A stretch of DNA of 64,000 bases from Saprospiraceae bacterium UBA2329. Its GTDB lineage: Bacteria; Bacteroidota; Bacteroidia; Chitinophagales; Saprospiraceae. The stretch lies in NCBI GenBank assembly GCA_002344975.1, contig DDUV01000005.1:32149-96148 (forward strand), written 5' to 3'. Shown here piece by piece: positions 1 through 8,412 of the stretch (within the stretch, counting starts at the first letter, position 1; every line of letters begins with the position of its first letter). The notes below the pieces were generated by a model, which saw nothing but the letters and a program-made list of their open reading frames with translations, searched no databases and had not been told where the DNA came from. The translations under genes and the position numbers were made by a program.

Positions 1-321
1 TTCATTCAGATGGGCATGGGCTTGTTTTTTCTGGCCGCGATGGTGCTGGGCGCCCGGTACAGCATGATAGACGCCAATGCGCTCAAGTCCATTGTGGTGG
101 GCGTTATTCAGGCGGCGGCTATTTTGATATTTGCATGGAAGGGCCTCATTGACTGGCGCATCGGAGGCATTATGGCCATCGGGCAGGCGGCGGGCGGCTA
201 CGTCACGGCACACTATGCCTCGCGTTTGCCGGGGGCCAATGTGTGGGCGCACAGGCTGTTGGTGGCGGTGGTTTTGGTGTCTTTGGCACGGCTGTTTGAG
301 GTGCAAAAACTGTGGCAATAG
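1..321 (+). CDS. TauE/SafE (TSUP) family membrane permease, C-terminal part
   Basis: The window opens inside this gene; about 106 codons are present and the reading frame is open from base 1. The visible part has three hydrophobic segments and the TSUP-type C-terminal pattern, a Gly-Gln-x-x-Gly-Gly-Tyr stretch followed by a small-residue-rich helix and a last helix starting at a basic residue. The family exports or imports small organosulfur or sulfonate anions, but the substrate cannot be told from this part. A 189-base AT-rich gap separates it from the next gene. Family assignment is fairly secure; the 5' part lies outside the window. Confidence 0.75.
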   Translation, partial: FIQMGMGLFFLAAMVLGARYSMIDANALKSIVVGVIQAAAILIFAWKGLIDWRIGGIMAIGQAAGGYVTAHYASRLPGANVWAHRLLVAVVLVSLARLFEVQKLWQ

Positions 322-444
322 GGGTACGGCAATAGAATACTATTTGGCAAAAAAGATATTTAAGACCGGCATACATTGGCTTTTTTATAATACAAGTGCT
401 GTGAAAACCCTCAACAATCTTTTTTCAATTTTTTTGGCAAGATT

Positions 445-475
445 TTTGGTTTTATGAAAGTGCTTTATACCTTTG
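445..475 (+). promoter_or_regulatory. Bacteroidota promoter for the NlpC/P60 gene
   Basis: The -7 box TACCTTTG at 468-475 matches TAnnTTTG exactly, and TTTG at 445-448 lies 19 bases upstream as the -33 box. Transcription would start near 481, leaving about 30 bases before the ATG at 511. Confidence 0.7.
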
Positions 476-510
476 CCAACATTGTTTTGAATTTTTAATA
501 GGTCGCGCTC

Positions 511-1215
511 ATGAATGACAGTTACAGTTTAGGCCGCAAGGTCTTGCTATTGTTTGCTTTTTCAGCATTTTTCAGCACTTTCGCAGCAGCATTTTCAGAG
601 GCTGTGGTTGCTGATTCCGATTCCTCCTCCATCGCCGCCAAGGCTCCTGCCGGCGTTGATTTCGCGCTCCGCAATGACATTGTGGGATATGCCCAAAATT
701 ATCTCGGATTAAAATATCGCTATGCCGGGCGCGCTCCCGAAACGGGATTCGACTGCTCTGGTTTTACCCATTTCGTGATGGGCACATTCGGCATCAAGCT
801 GTCCCCATCTTCTTCACAACAAGCTACGCAAGGCGAACCGGTAAAGCTGAGCGAAACGCAGCCCGGCGATCTGGTGTTCTTCCGCCGCAGCGCCCGCAGC
901 CGCGTCTCTCATGTGGCCATGGTTTATTCCAATGACGAAAAAGGCATTCACATCATCCACAGCACCAATTCGCGTGGCATCGTGATTGATAACCTGTTGG
1001 AATCAGCTTATTGGCGGCCCAAATTCTTCAAGGCTCGCCGCGTCATCAACGTGCAATTGTCTGAGATCAAGGAAGTGCTGGATGCCTTCGCCGAGTGCGA
1101 TCTGGACGAATTAGACGAAGCCGAAGAGATACTCATCACTCCGCAGGCAGCCGAAGAGCGCTATGTTTGCATCGAGCCGCTGCCTTCACTCCCATTCAGA
1201 AGCATTCATCGTTAA
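511..1215 (+). CDS. NlpC/P60 (C40) cell-wall peptidase
   Basis: This 234-residue protein has an N-terminal hydrophobic segment (residues about 11-30) that looks like a signal peptide. An NlpC/P60 domain spans about residues 52-165. The catalytic cysteine is Cys82 in the Asp-Cys-Ser-Gly-Phe motif, the first histidine is His134 in a Ser-His-Val-Ala segment, and His150 is a likely third residue. Such enzymes cleave peptide stems of peptidoglycan in the periplasm. After the domain comes an acidic tail of about 60 residues with many Asp and Glu and no domain I recognise. It has its own good promoter and is followed 9 bases later by the AhpD-like gene. Confidence 0.88.
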   Translation: MNDSYSLGRKVLLLFAFSAFFSTFAAAFSEAVVADSDSSSIAAKAPAGVDFALRNDIVGYAQNYLGLKYRYAGRAPETGFDCSGFTHFVMGTFGIKLSPSSSQQATQGEPVKLSETQPGDLVFFRRSARSRVSHVAMVYSNDEKGIHIIHSTNSRGIVIDNLLESAYWRPKFFKARRVINVQLSEIKEVLDAFAECDLDELDEAEEILITPQAAEERYVCIEPLPSLPFRSIHR

Positions 1216-1224
1216 TCCTGCATC

Positions 1225-1572
1225 ATGTCGGTTGTAAAGGAGTTCAACGATTATCGGGCATTGATGAATGAAAAAATCCTTGCCCAGGACAACAAGGTCC
1301 TCAAGCGCTTTTTCAATCTCGATACCAATGCTTATCAAGACGGCGCATTAGATACCAAAACCAAAGAATTACTCGGTTTGGTAGCATCTATGGTACTGCG
1401 CTGCGACGACTGTATTCGCTACCATTTGGGCACTTGTTACGAACTGGGCGTCACCCGCGATCAGGTGTTTGAAGTCTTTGCCATTGCCAATCTCGTGGGA
1501 GGTTCCATCTGTATCCCACATACCCGTCGGGCGGTAGAGTATTGGGAGGCATTGGAGGCGGAAGCGCAATAA
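1225..1572 (+). CDS. Carboxymuconolactone decarboxylase/AhpD-like protein
   Basis: This is a 115-residue protein of the CMD/AhpD fold. It carries the redox Cys-x-x-Cys motif (Cys-Asp-Asp-Cys, about residues 57-60) followed by Ile-Arg-Tyr-His, the arrangement of AhpD-like alkylhydroperoxidases. A second conserved helix with Gly-Gly-Ser follows, then a His-Thr-Arg-Arg tail. A thiol-based peroxidase or reductase role is likely, though many relatives have no tested substrate. It lies 9 bases after the NlpC/P60 gene and may be cotranscribed. Its stop codon directly abuts the stop of the convergent lipoprotein gene, with no intergenic base. Confidence 0.8.
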   Translation: MSVVKEFNDYRALMNEKILAQDNKVLKRFFNLDTNAYQDGALDTKTKELLGLVASMVLRCDDCIRYHLGTCYELGVTRDQVFEVFAIANLVGGSICIPHTRRAVEYWEALEAEAQ

Positions 1573-2205
1573 TCACCAATCTTCCATCGGAAATTCCCGA
1601 ATCCATCTGGCTGAATCCTGAACCGGCTGCTCTATAAACCGGCCACCCTCTATTTTCCACCCACTCACATACCGCTCGGTACTTTGTTCTACTTCATCGG
1701 TCTCGGTCAGGCGCGAGCTGTGCGAGTCTTGCCGCTGCACGATCTCGTTCCCGTTCAGGAGCCAGGCCCCGGTAATGATCTGTCCGCTTTCGCCGCCGTA
1801 GAGTTCTGCCACGGTGATTCGGTCGGTAATGCGTTTGGCCTCCTTATCGTACAGCAAGAGCGACTGATGCTGAAACCAGGCATAGCGTACATCCGCCCAA
1901 AGGAGCAGGTATGGCGGACTGAGTTCAAAACTGCCTCTGGCGAGTGTGACGGATGAAGAGGAATCGGCTACATACTCGATGTCGGCGTACATGTCGGCAG
2001 GCAATTGACTGAAAAAGAGTTGATTGGAAATGGTATCGGCACCAATGGCGGCATCAGAATCGGTGATGGCAAAAGCCAGAGTATCCGGCAAGGGCTGCAT
2101 TTTGAACAGCCCGACAAAATCGGATGTTTGTGGAGCGCAAGAATTTAGACCCCATCCGAACAGCAATAATCCGATCAAATAGGTGAAGTTGGCAGGTGTT
2201 GTCAT
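1573..2205 (-). CDS. Hypothetical lipoprotein
   Basis: About 210 residues from the ATG at 2205; an upstream TTG at 2214 is a weaker alternative. The N-terminus is a short hydrophobic stretch ending in Leu-Asn-Ser-Cys with Cys23 as the probable lipidated residue, so the protein is likely outer-membrane or periplasmic. The rest is mixed polar sequence with many beta-prone segments and a Trp-Arg-rich C-terminus. I recognise no family. It is transcribed alone, divergent from the GH18 gene and convergent with the AhpD-like gene. Confidence 0.7.
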   Translation of the reverse strand: MTTPANFTYLIGLLLFGWGLNSCAPQTSDFVGLFKMQPLPDTLAFAITDSDAAIGADTISNQLFFSQLPADMYADIEYVADSSSSVTLARGSFELSPPYLLLWADVRYAWFQHQSLLLYDKEAKRITDRITVAELYGGESGQIITGAWLLNGNEIVQRQDSHSSRLTETDEVEQSTERYVSGWKIEGGRFIEQPVQDSARWIREFPMEDW

Positions 2206-2320
2206 GCTTGGCAATGTTTGTATAAAAACGCGTCGGATTCTGATTGAATTGCTCCAAAATCATACAGGTTCAGACTGTTTTTCAGGGCGGTTTCGTATTT
2301 TTACCCCAAACAACAAATCC

Positions 2321-4102
2321 ATGAAGCGATTCGCCATTTCCATTTTGATCCTGCTGTATGGCATGGCCGCCGTACAAGCCCAAACAGAACAAGCGCCCTC
2401 GATACACCAGGAGCAGTTGGAGCAATATAAAAATATGGCCCTCAGTCCCGAAGACTGGCAGCGGCGCAATGAACAGGAATTGCCGGCAGCCCGCCCCAAA
2501 ACCGACGACACCTGCCGCCTTCAAAAGCGCGTTTTCGGTTGGCACCCCTACTGGAGCAACGGCCTGGAAAGTCAGTACAACTGGAAGATGCTCAGCGATT
2601 TATCTTACTTTGCGTATGAAGTGAACGCGACTACCGGCATGGCGCTAAATACTTATAGCTGGTCTTCGGCGGCGGTAGTGAATCAGGCATTGGCTCAGGG
2701 TGTGCGGGTGCATCTGTGCGCTACTTTGTTCAGCAACCACGCTACCTTTTTCGGCAGCCCCACGGCCCGGCAAACGCTCATCAACAACCTCATCACGCTG
2801 GTGCAGCAGCGCGGCGCGCATGGCGTCAACATTGATTTTGAGGCGGTGCCGGCGGCCCAAAGCGCCAATCTCACCGAGTTCATCATCGCACTGGGCACTC
2901 AATTGCACGCGGCCATTCCGGGCGCCGAGCTTTCCATTGCATTGCCGGCAGTGGACTGGAGCACGGTTTTCAACGTATCGGCCATGAATCCGTATGTGGA
3001 TATTTTTATCATCATGGGGTACGATTATTACTGGAGCGGCAGTTCGCAGGCCGGCCCCACCGATCCTTTGTACAGCTTCGGCGCCGATTACGACCGCAAC
3101 CATTCGCGCTCCATTTCATACTACCTGCACGCCGGCGTACCCCGCGAAAAACTGCTGCTGGGCCTGCCTTACTACGGTCGCGAATGGGAAACAGTGAGCA
3201 ATCAGGCGCCTGCCAATACCACCGGCGCTTTTCACTCCTCACGGACTTACAAAACGGTACGCGACAACAGCGCTACCTATTCCCAGGGAAATTACCACCC
3301 GGCCAGTACTTCCAATTATTACGTTTATCCCAGCGGCAGCCTATGGCGGCAATGTTTCATCAACTCAGAACACACGCTGGGCAGGCGCTACCAGCAGGTA
3401 CAGCAGCGCGGCCTGGCAGGCATCGGCATCTGGGCATTGGGCTACGATGCCGGTTATGAGGATTTGTGGAATCTGATACGCGACAACTTCAGTACCTGCG
3501 CCATGCAGGCTTGCGCCGATACCCTCTACGACAGCGGCGGCCCGGCTTGGAATTATTACCACAATGAAAATACGACTTACACCATAGCGCCGCCGGGAGC
3601 AACGTCATTAAGCGTGCAATTCCACAGCTTCCAACTCGAAAACGGCTACGATACGCTCTGGATTTACGACGGCAGCAGCACCGCCGCACCACTAATTGGG
3701 GCTTTCACAGCAAGCAACAGCCCCGGCGCCATACAGGCATCGGGCGGCAGTCTCACGTTCCGGTTCCGTTCAGATGTGGGCGTTTCGGCTCCTGGCTGGA
3801 TGGCCACTTACGAGTGCAGCACCATCAATAGTACCGAAGAGAGCGCTGCCGGGGCTGCCCCATTGCGCATTTTTCCCAATCCGGCTTCGGACGAGGTCAC
3901 GGTGGAATACGCTGTGGTGGAACCGCAAACCGTGCGCATTGACTTGTACGATGCTACCGGGCGGGTACTACACTCACGATCTCAGATGCAGGAAAGCGGT
4001 CAATACCAAGCCCGGATTGCGCTTCCTGCCGTTTCCGGTCCGCTGTGGCTGCGGGTGCGCATCGGCGAGAAGTACTGGACGAAGTGCGTGGTGAAAAGGT
4101 GA
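2321..4102 (+). CDS. Secreted GH18 chitinase-like protein with CUB and T9SS sorting domains
   Basis: The start at 2321 gives 593 residues with a clean signal peptide ending in Ala-Gln-Ala; the frame is open further upstream but without a signal. The catalytic region (about residues 60-380) is glycosyl hydrolase family 18: the beta-4 strand motif appears as Gly-Val-Asn-Ile-Asp-Phe-Glu, keeping the catalytic Glu and preceding Asp, and a Gly-Tyr-Asp-Tyr-Tyr segment follows. Next comes a CUB-type beta-sandwich (about 390-510) bounded by two Cys pairs. The last 80 residues are a type A T9SS C-terminal domain beginning Phe-Pro-Asn-Pro-Ala. It is therefore likely exported through the type IX system and acts on chitin, peptidoglycan or glycans outside the cell. 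The first motif Asp is replaced, so activity is not certain. Confidence 0.88.
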   Translation: MKRFAISILILLYGMAAVQAQTEQAPSIHQEQLEQYKNMALSPEDWQRRNEQELPAARPKTDDTCRLQKRVFGWHPYWSNGLESQYNWKMLSDLSYFAYEVNATTGMALNTYSWSSAAVVNQALAQGVRVHLCATLFSNHATFFGSPTARQTLINNLITLVQQRGAHGVNIDFEAVPAAQSANLTEFIIALGTQLHAAIPGAELSIALPAVDWSTVFNVSAMNPYVDIFIIMGYDYYWSGSSQAGPTDPLYSFGADYDRNHSRSISYYLHAGVPREKLLLGLPYYGREWETVSNQAPANTTGAFHSSRTYKTVRDNSATYSQGNYHPASTSNYYVYPSGSLWRQCFINSEHTLGRRYQQVQQRGLAGIGIWALGYDAGYEDLWNLIRDNFSTCAMQACADTLYDSGGPAWNYYHNENTTYTIAPPGATSLSVQFHSFQLENGYDTLWIYDGSSTAAPLIGAFTASNSPGAIQASGGSLTFRFRSDVGVSAPGWMATYECSTINSTEESAAGAAPLRIFPNPASDEVTVEYAVVEPQTVRIDLYDATGRVLHSRSQMQESGQYQARIALPAVSGPLWLRVRIGEKYWTKCVVKR

Positions 4103-4136
4103 ATGGTAGGGAGTCGCATACGATGGGGTAAAAAAA

Positions 4137-4169
4137 CGCCCGATATGGAAATACTCTCCATATCGGGCG
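4137..4169. terminator. Bidirectional intrinsic terminator
   Basis: A perfect 13-bp inverted repeat (4137-4149 with 4157-4169, 7-base loop) has an A-run before it and a T-rich run after it. It lies between the convergent GH18 and protease-barrel genes, so it can terminate both strands. Confidence 0.85.
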
Positions 4170-4189
4170 TTCTTGTTTTTTCTAATTCC

Positions 4190-7100
4190 CTACCACCCCG
4201 GCATCAAATTCACCCCAAACGTCCCCTTGTTCGTGTGGCCTGGCGCCAGGGTCTGGCCCACCGGAATGGCGTAGTACGGCTCAACGATCATGGCGCCGAA
4301 CAGATTGATGCGCAACGAAGCACCTACACTGGCCAATACGCGGGGCCGCAGCGCCTCCTCTACATTGCCAAAAACCTGGTCGAGGCTGTTGAACGCAAAA
4401 CCGGCATCGGCAAACAAGGCAATATCGGAAAGCAGGAAGCTGGTAGGAATGAGGGCTACCCGCTTGGGGCCGGTGAAGGGCAGCCTGACCTCAAAATTAC
4501 CCACCATCACTTTAGAGGCTCGGTAGTCTTCCACATCTAATTGGTAGCGACTGATGATTTCCTGCGTGTTGGTAGCGCCGAGGAAATCGGAGTAGCCGCG
4601 AATGTACCAAGGGCTGATGACGAACAGCGGGAAAAACTGCGAATCGCCGCCGTAGCGCCCGTCGTGCATGGCGCGGACGGCGAAGGTGACGGGCTTGAGC
4701 CGCAGATAACGCCGGTAGTCGGCAGTGATGTTGGTAAAAGTAATGGCCCCGAAAAACTGATTGACGCCCACCCGGAAGCGCTGCCCGGCCAAGGGCGAAG
4801 TGAGTCCGAATGCGGAGTTGTCGCCCACCAAAGCGGTACCTACATTGTACAAACTGAACCCTTCAGGCGCTTCTAATCGTTCGCGGTCTTGCCCCAAAAA
4901 TCGCCCGAAAGCATCGTAAAATGAATCGTAGCGGCGGCGGCTGAATCCGTAGCGCGTGAAGCTGGTACTCGCTTCTACCCGCAAGGTGGTGGAGAAGGGA
5001 TACTGCGCCGAAAAGCCGCCCCGACTTTCAAACAAGCGCTGCGCGGTGATGGACTCCCGCAACACCTCGGTAAGCTGTCCGCCGAGGTTGATGGTATCTA
5101 TTGCCAATTGGTATCCTTCAAAAAAGAATGCCGGTATGTGCGAGATGCCCACGCCCCAGCCGATGCGGCTTTTGGAGTTGAGGTAATTCACCACGCCGCC
5201 GATATCCTGTAGTTCGCCATTCAGGGCTAAGGTGCTGAAAATCTTGTTGTTGCCGGTCATGTCGCTGAACAGCAAATCCACGCCGCCGGCTGCCCCGGTA
5301 GTGGCACCGAAGAGGTTGCTGGTACCCATACCCACGCCTGCGCTGCCGCCGGCATAGTCGAGGGCGAATTTGGCTTTGTAGGGGCGTTCCACCATTTCTG
5401 CCGCAAAAAGGTTGTCTTCCAAAGCGCCGATTTGAGCCAGCACGGGGTCCACGATGCGGGAAGCCTGCCGGTTGACACGGGGCAGGGTAGCGGCGGTAAA
5501 GTCCACGGTGTTGGGATCCACTTCCTGATTGAGAAAGTCCTCCGGGCGAGCTTTGTATATGCTGTACGCACCGCCCATATAGTGGGTATAGGCTACGCGG
5601 TTGCGCTTGCGGTCAATGCTGAAAGCGGGGGCAAAAGGCGTGATGCCGCTGATGCCGGTTTTGGAGTTGGTGAGTTGGAATACTTTTTTGTCCAACACCG
5701 AGTAGCGGTAGAGATTGCGGAAGCCGTCGCGGTCGGAAAGGAAAAGGATGTCTCCATTGGGATCAAACTGTGCGTTGAGGTTGTCGGCGCCGGGAAAGAC
5801 ATCAATCTGATTCACTCGTCCGCCGGCAATGTCCATCACGGCGATGTTGTGCTTCCATTTGCCGTTGGTGCGGCCCCGTCTCATGCTCAGTTCGTCGGTA
5901 GAATAGATTAGTTGCGTGCCGTCGGCCGACCAGGCCGGCATGATTTCAGAGTATTCGTCGTTGGTCAGTTGTTCTACTTTACCGGTGCGGAGTTCGTAGG
6001 CGTACAGGTCCACCTGGCCCTGCACCAAGCCGGCGACTACAATTTTTCGGCCATCGGGCGACCAGGCGGGATTGGTGAATGCCTGTACGCCGGGAATGCT
6101 GATGGTGCGCGTGGTTTTGCCGTTTTCAGCATTTTTGACCACCAAAACATTGCGCCCCTTGCTGACGCCGACAAAGGCAAATTCATCGCCTTTGGGCGAC
6201 CAGGTGCCCGCCGATTCAATGTAGCTGATATCGTCCAAGTGGCCGTCTTTCATGGTGCCGCCTATTTTGCGGAGGATTTTGCCGTCGTTGGCATCGGCCA
6301 CATAAAGGTCAATGGAGAACAGGTCGCGCTCGGAAAGAAAAATGACGTACTTGCCGTTGGGGCTGAGCACCGGGCCTATGTTGAGTCGGCCGGGACCTTT
6401 GCCGCTGATGATTTCGGAACCGGGGGCTTTCTCCTTACCCTCGCCGATTTGTTTGCCAAAATGGCTCTTCAGTGTTTCCACCCAGAGCTTGGAGAGGTCT
6501 TTTTCCTTCATGCCGAGGATGAGCAGGCAGGCGTTGTCGAAGCCATATTTGGCCGTTCCCACAAAAAACGGTTTGATGACTTCGTCGCCGAACATGCCGG
6601 TGAGGAAGACCCAGAAAGCCTGCCCGTAGCGATAGGGGAAGAAATCAGGTTTAACTAAGTCGCGAATGGTGGGCACCTTATCGTTCAGCACGGCGTCGCG
6701 CATCCACATGGCGGTGTTGGGGTCTATGCTGCCGATGGAGAGGTATTCGGCCAAGCCTTCGACCATCCACAGCGGCAGGTTTTCGAGGTTGCGGATGGAG
6801 GTGGAGTCGCCGTTGAGGATCATGTTGTACTGGTAGGCGTGTACCAATTCGTGGCCCAGAACGTGGTGAGTCTGCTGATTCGACATGGCGAAAGGCAGGA
6901 TAACCCGGTTTTTGAACGCCTCCGTGACACCGCCCGTGCCCACACCGATTTCGCCCATGATGGTATTGGTTTGCTGGAAGTCGGCGTGGTCGTTGTACAG
7001 TATCAGCGGGTTTTTGCCTCTGATGGTATCGTCCAAGATGGCCTGATGCAGCTTGAACCAGGTTTCGGCATCCTGGGCAAAAGCGCGCACCTTTTCCGGG

Positions 7101-7258
7101 TTTTCCATGTAGTGGTAAATCTGGAAAGAGGGCGTTTCGAGTACCTTGAAGTTGAATTTTTCATAGTTGGGCTTGTTGCGCCCGAAATACTGCGCTTCGA
7201 GGGAATGAACGGCGCCCAGCGTCAGCGCGGCAATCATCAATACGGTTAATGCTCTCAT
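4190..7258 (-). CDS. Peptidase-MA-like metalloprotease with TolB-type propeller and outer-membrane barrel
   Basis: This 1022-residue protein has a signal peptide (about 1-22). Residues about 30-290 look like a peptidase-MA-type gluzincin: the zinc motif His-Glu-Leu-Val-His is at 136-140 and a Trp-Met-Val-Glu-Gly-Leu-Ala-Glu segment near 164-171 offers the third ligand. Residues about 290-600 hold PD40/TolB-like beta-propeller repeats, seen as recurring Ser-Pro-x-Gly-x-x-Ile/Phe and Trp-Ser-x-Asp-Gly units. The C-terminal 350 residues resemble an Omp85/BamA-type beta-barrel with alternating aromatic strands. The likely location is the outer membrane, with protease and propeller in the periplasm or outside. 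Such architectures occur in Bacteroidota, but I know of no defined substrate. It stands alone, downstream of frr. Confidence 0.8.
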   Translation of the reverse strand: MRALTVLMIAALTLGAVHSLEAQYFGRNKPNYEKFNFKVLETPSFQIYHYMENPEKVRAFAQDAETWFKLHQAILDDTIRGKNPLILYNDHADFQQTNTIMGEIGVGTGGVTEAFKNRVILPFAMSNQQTHHVLGHELVHAYQYNMILNGDSTSIRNLENLPLWMVEGLAEYLSIGSIDPNTAMWMRDAVLNDKVPTIRDLVKPDFFPYRYGQAFWVFLTGMFGDEVIKPFFVGTAKYGFDNACLLILGMKEKDLSKLWVETLKSHFGKQIGEGKEKAPGSEIISGKGPGRLNIGPVLSPNGKYVIFLSERDLFSIDLYVADANDGKILRKIGGTMKDGHLDDISYIESAGTWSPKGDEFAFVGVSKGRNVLVVKNAENGKTTRTISIPGVQAFTNPAWSPDGRKIVVAGLVQGQVDLYAYELRTGKVEQLTNDEYSEIMPAWSADGTQLIYSTDELSMRRGRTNGKWKHNIAVMDIAGGRVNQIDVFPGADNLNAQFDPNGDILFLSDRDGFRNLYRYSVLDKKVFQLTNSKTGISGITPFAPAFSIDRKRNRVAYTHYMGGAYSIYKARPEDFLNQEVDPNTVDFTAATLPRVNRQASRIVDPVLAQIGALEDNLFAAEMVERPYKAKFALDYAGGSAGVGMGTSNLFGATTGAAGGVDLLFSDMTGNNKIFSTLALNGELQDIGGVVNYLNSKSRIGWGVGISHIPAFFFEGYQLAIDTINLGGQLTEVLRESITAQRLFESRGGFSAQYPFSTTLRVEASTSFTRYGFSRRRYDSFYDAFGRFLGQDRERLEAPEGFSLYNVGTALVGDNSAFGLTSPLAGQRFRVGVNQFFGAITFTNITADYRRYLRLKPVTFAVRAMHDGRYGGDSQFFPLFVISPWYIRGYSDFLGATNTQEIISRYQLDVEDYRASKVMVGNFEVRLPFTGPKRVALIPTSFLLSDIALFADAGFAFNSLDQVFGNVEEALRPRVLASVGASLRINLFGAMIVEPYYAIPVGQTLAPGHTNKGTFGVNLMPGW

Positions 7259-7373
7259 GGCTCACAAGTGTTGGTTTGGGATAGAATAAAAATTGTGTTT
7301 CGTTACAACAACAACATACTTTAAAAGACGGCTGAAAATTGGCCGGATAAATGACATTTGGGGTTAAAAATGT

Positions 7374-7423
7374 CTTAAAAAAACAAATGCCCGTCCGACC
7401 AGAAATTTCGATCGGACGAGCAT
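7374..7423 (-). terminator. Intrinsic terminator of frr
   Basis: A 14-bp inverted repeat with two G-T pairs (7387-7400 with 7410-7423, 9-base loop) is followed on the minus strand by a T-rich run (7374-7386). It lies just downstream of frr. Confidence 0.82.
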
Positions 7424-7449
7424 TGGGTGCTAGACGGTGACAACCTGTG

Positions 7450-8013
7450 CTACACCGTCATAATATCTTTTTCCTTCACTTCAATGAGGTGGTCCACCTG
7501 TTGGATGTATTTGTCGGTGAGCGCCTGCACCACTTTTTCTTTGTCGCGGCCGGAGTCTTCCGGGTAACCGGCCTTGATGGCCTTTTTGATGTGTTCGATG
7601 GCGTCGCGGCGGGCATTGCGTACACCTACTTTAGCATCCTCGCCAAGGTTTTTGGCCATTTTTACCAAGTCTTTGCGGCGTTCCTCTGTGAGCGGCGGCA
7701 CGCTGATGCGCACTACCTGGCCGTCGTCCTGCGGGTTGAAACCGAGGTTGGCCTCCATGATGGCGCGGGAAATCGGCCCCAGCATGTTTTTTTCCCAGGG
7801 CTGGATGACAATGGTACGGGCGTCGCTGGTAGAGATGTTGGCGATCTGACCAATGGGTGTGGGCGAACCGTAATAAGGCGCCATCAGACCTTCGAGCATG
7901 GCGGTAGAGGCTTTGCCGGTACGCACTTTGATCAATTCATGCGAAAGGTGTTCGATGGCTTTGTCCATCAACTCCCGGGCATGGTCCACATAATGATTAA
8001 CTTCTTCTTGCAT
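7450..8013 (-). CDS. frr: Ribosome recycling factor
   Basis: The 187-residue product starts Met-Gln-Glu-Glu-Val-Asn and has the normal length for RRF. It carries the signature Lys-Val-Arg-Thr-Gly-Lys-Ala of helix 1, the central Pro-x-Gly-Gln-Ile-Ala-Asn segment of domain II, and the C-terminal Arg-Arg-Asp-Ala helix. RRF with EF-G splits the post-termination ribosome. The start at 8013 is chosen because the 62 in-frame codons upstream lie beyond the predicted promoter and do not match the family. It is a single-gene unit with its own promoter and terminator; pyrH, a common neighbour, is absent here. Confidence 0.96.
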   Translation of the reverse strand: MQEEVNHYVDHARELMDKAIEHLSHELIKVRTGKASTAMLEGLMAPYYGSPTPIGQIANISTSDARTIVIQPWEKNMLGPISRAIMEANLGFNPQDDGQVVRISVPPLTEERRKDLVKMAKNLGEDAKVGVRNARRDAIEHIKKAIKAGYPEDSGRDKEKVVQALTDKYIQQVDHLIEVKEKDIMTV

Positions 8014-8039
8014 GATAAACAGCAGTTTGGTTGGCGGCG

Positions 8040-8071
8040 CAAATATAGGGATTTTGGCAACTATTTGGCAA
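8040..8071 (-). promoter_or_regulatory. Promoter of frr
   Basis: On the minus strand the -7 box TATATTTG occupies 8047-8040, an exact TAnnTTTG match, with TTG at 8071-8069, 21 bases upstream. The start codon at 8013 lies about 27 bases downstream. Confidence 0.65.
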
Positions 8072-8412
8072 TATCCAAATACCACAAGCTTCAAGGTATC
8101 GGCTTTGAGCTTGTTTTTTTGTGGAAAAATCTGATTTTTCCACTTGAGGTTACTACTCAGCCAGTCCCCCCAAGCTACGACCACGCCGAGGCGTGGCACG
8201 AGCTATGAGTTTGTTTATTCATTGTAAAATTAGATTTTCCATTTGGGAAAATTTCAAAATCTCATCTTGAAAAAAGGCCCTTTTTCATTTTGGAAAATCA
8301 AACTCGTGACTCGCAGCTCGCGGCTCGCAGCTTTTTGCAGGGCGACTGTATCGTTACCACTTGAGGAGTTTTCAAAACACGACCTGGACCTTGGTTCGTT
8401 TGCTTGCCACAG
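8072..8412. other. Intergenic region with palindromes and repeat words
   Basis: No convincing gene is seen on either strand. The region holds a nearly loopless perfect palindrome (11 bp each side of one base, 8121-8143), a second palindrome with a 7-bp perfect core and imperfect flanks (8173-8204), several runs pairing GATTTTCC with GGAAAATC (about 8230-8300), and a short tract of GCAGCTC-like words (8306-8335) similar to tracts near 39.0 and 41.4 kb. It lies between the frr promoter and the end of the TPR-like gene. Confidence 0.6.
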
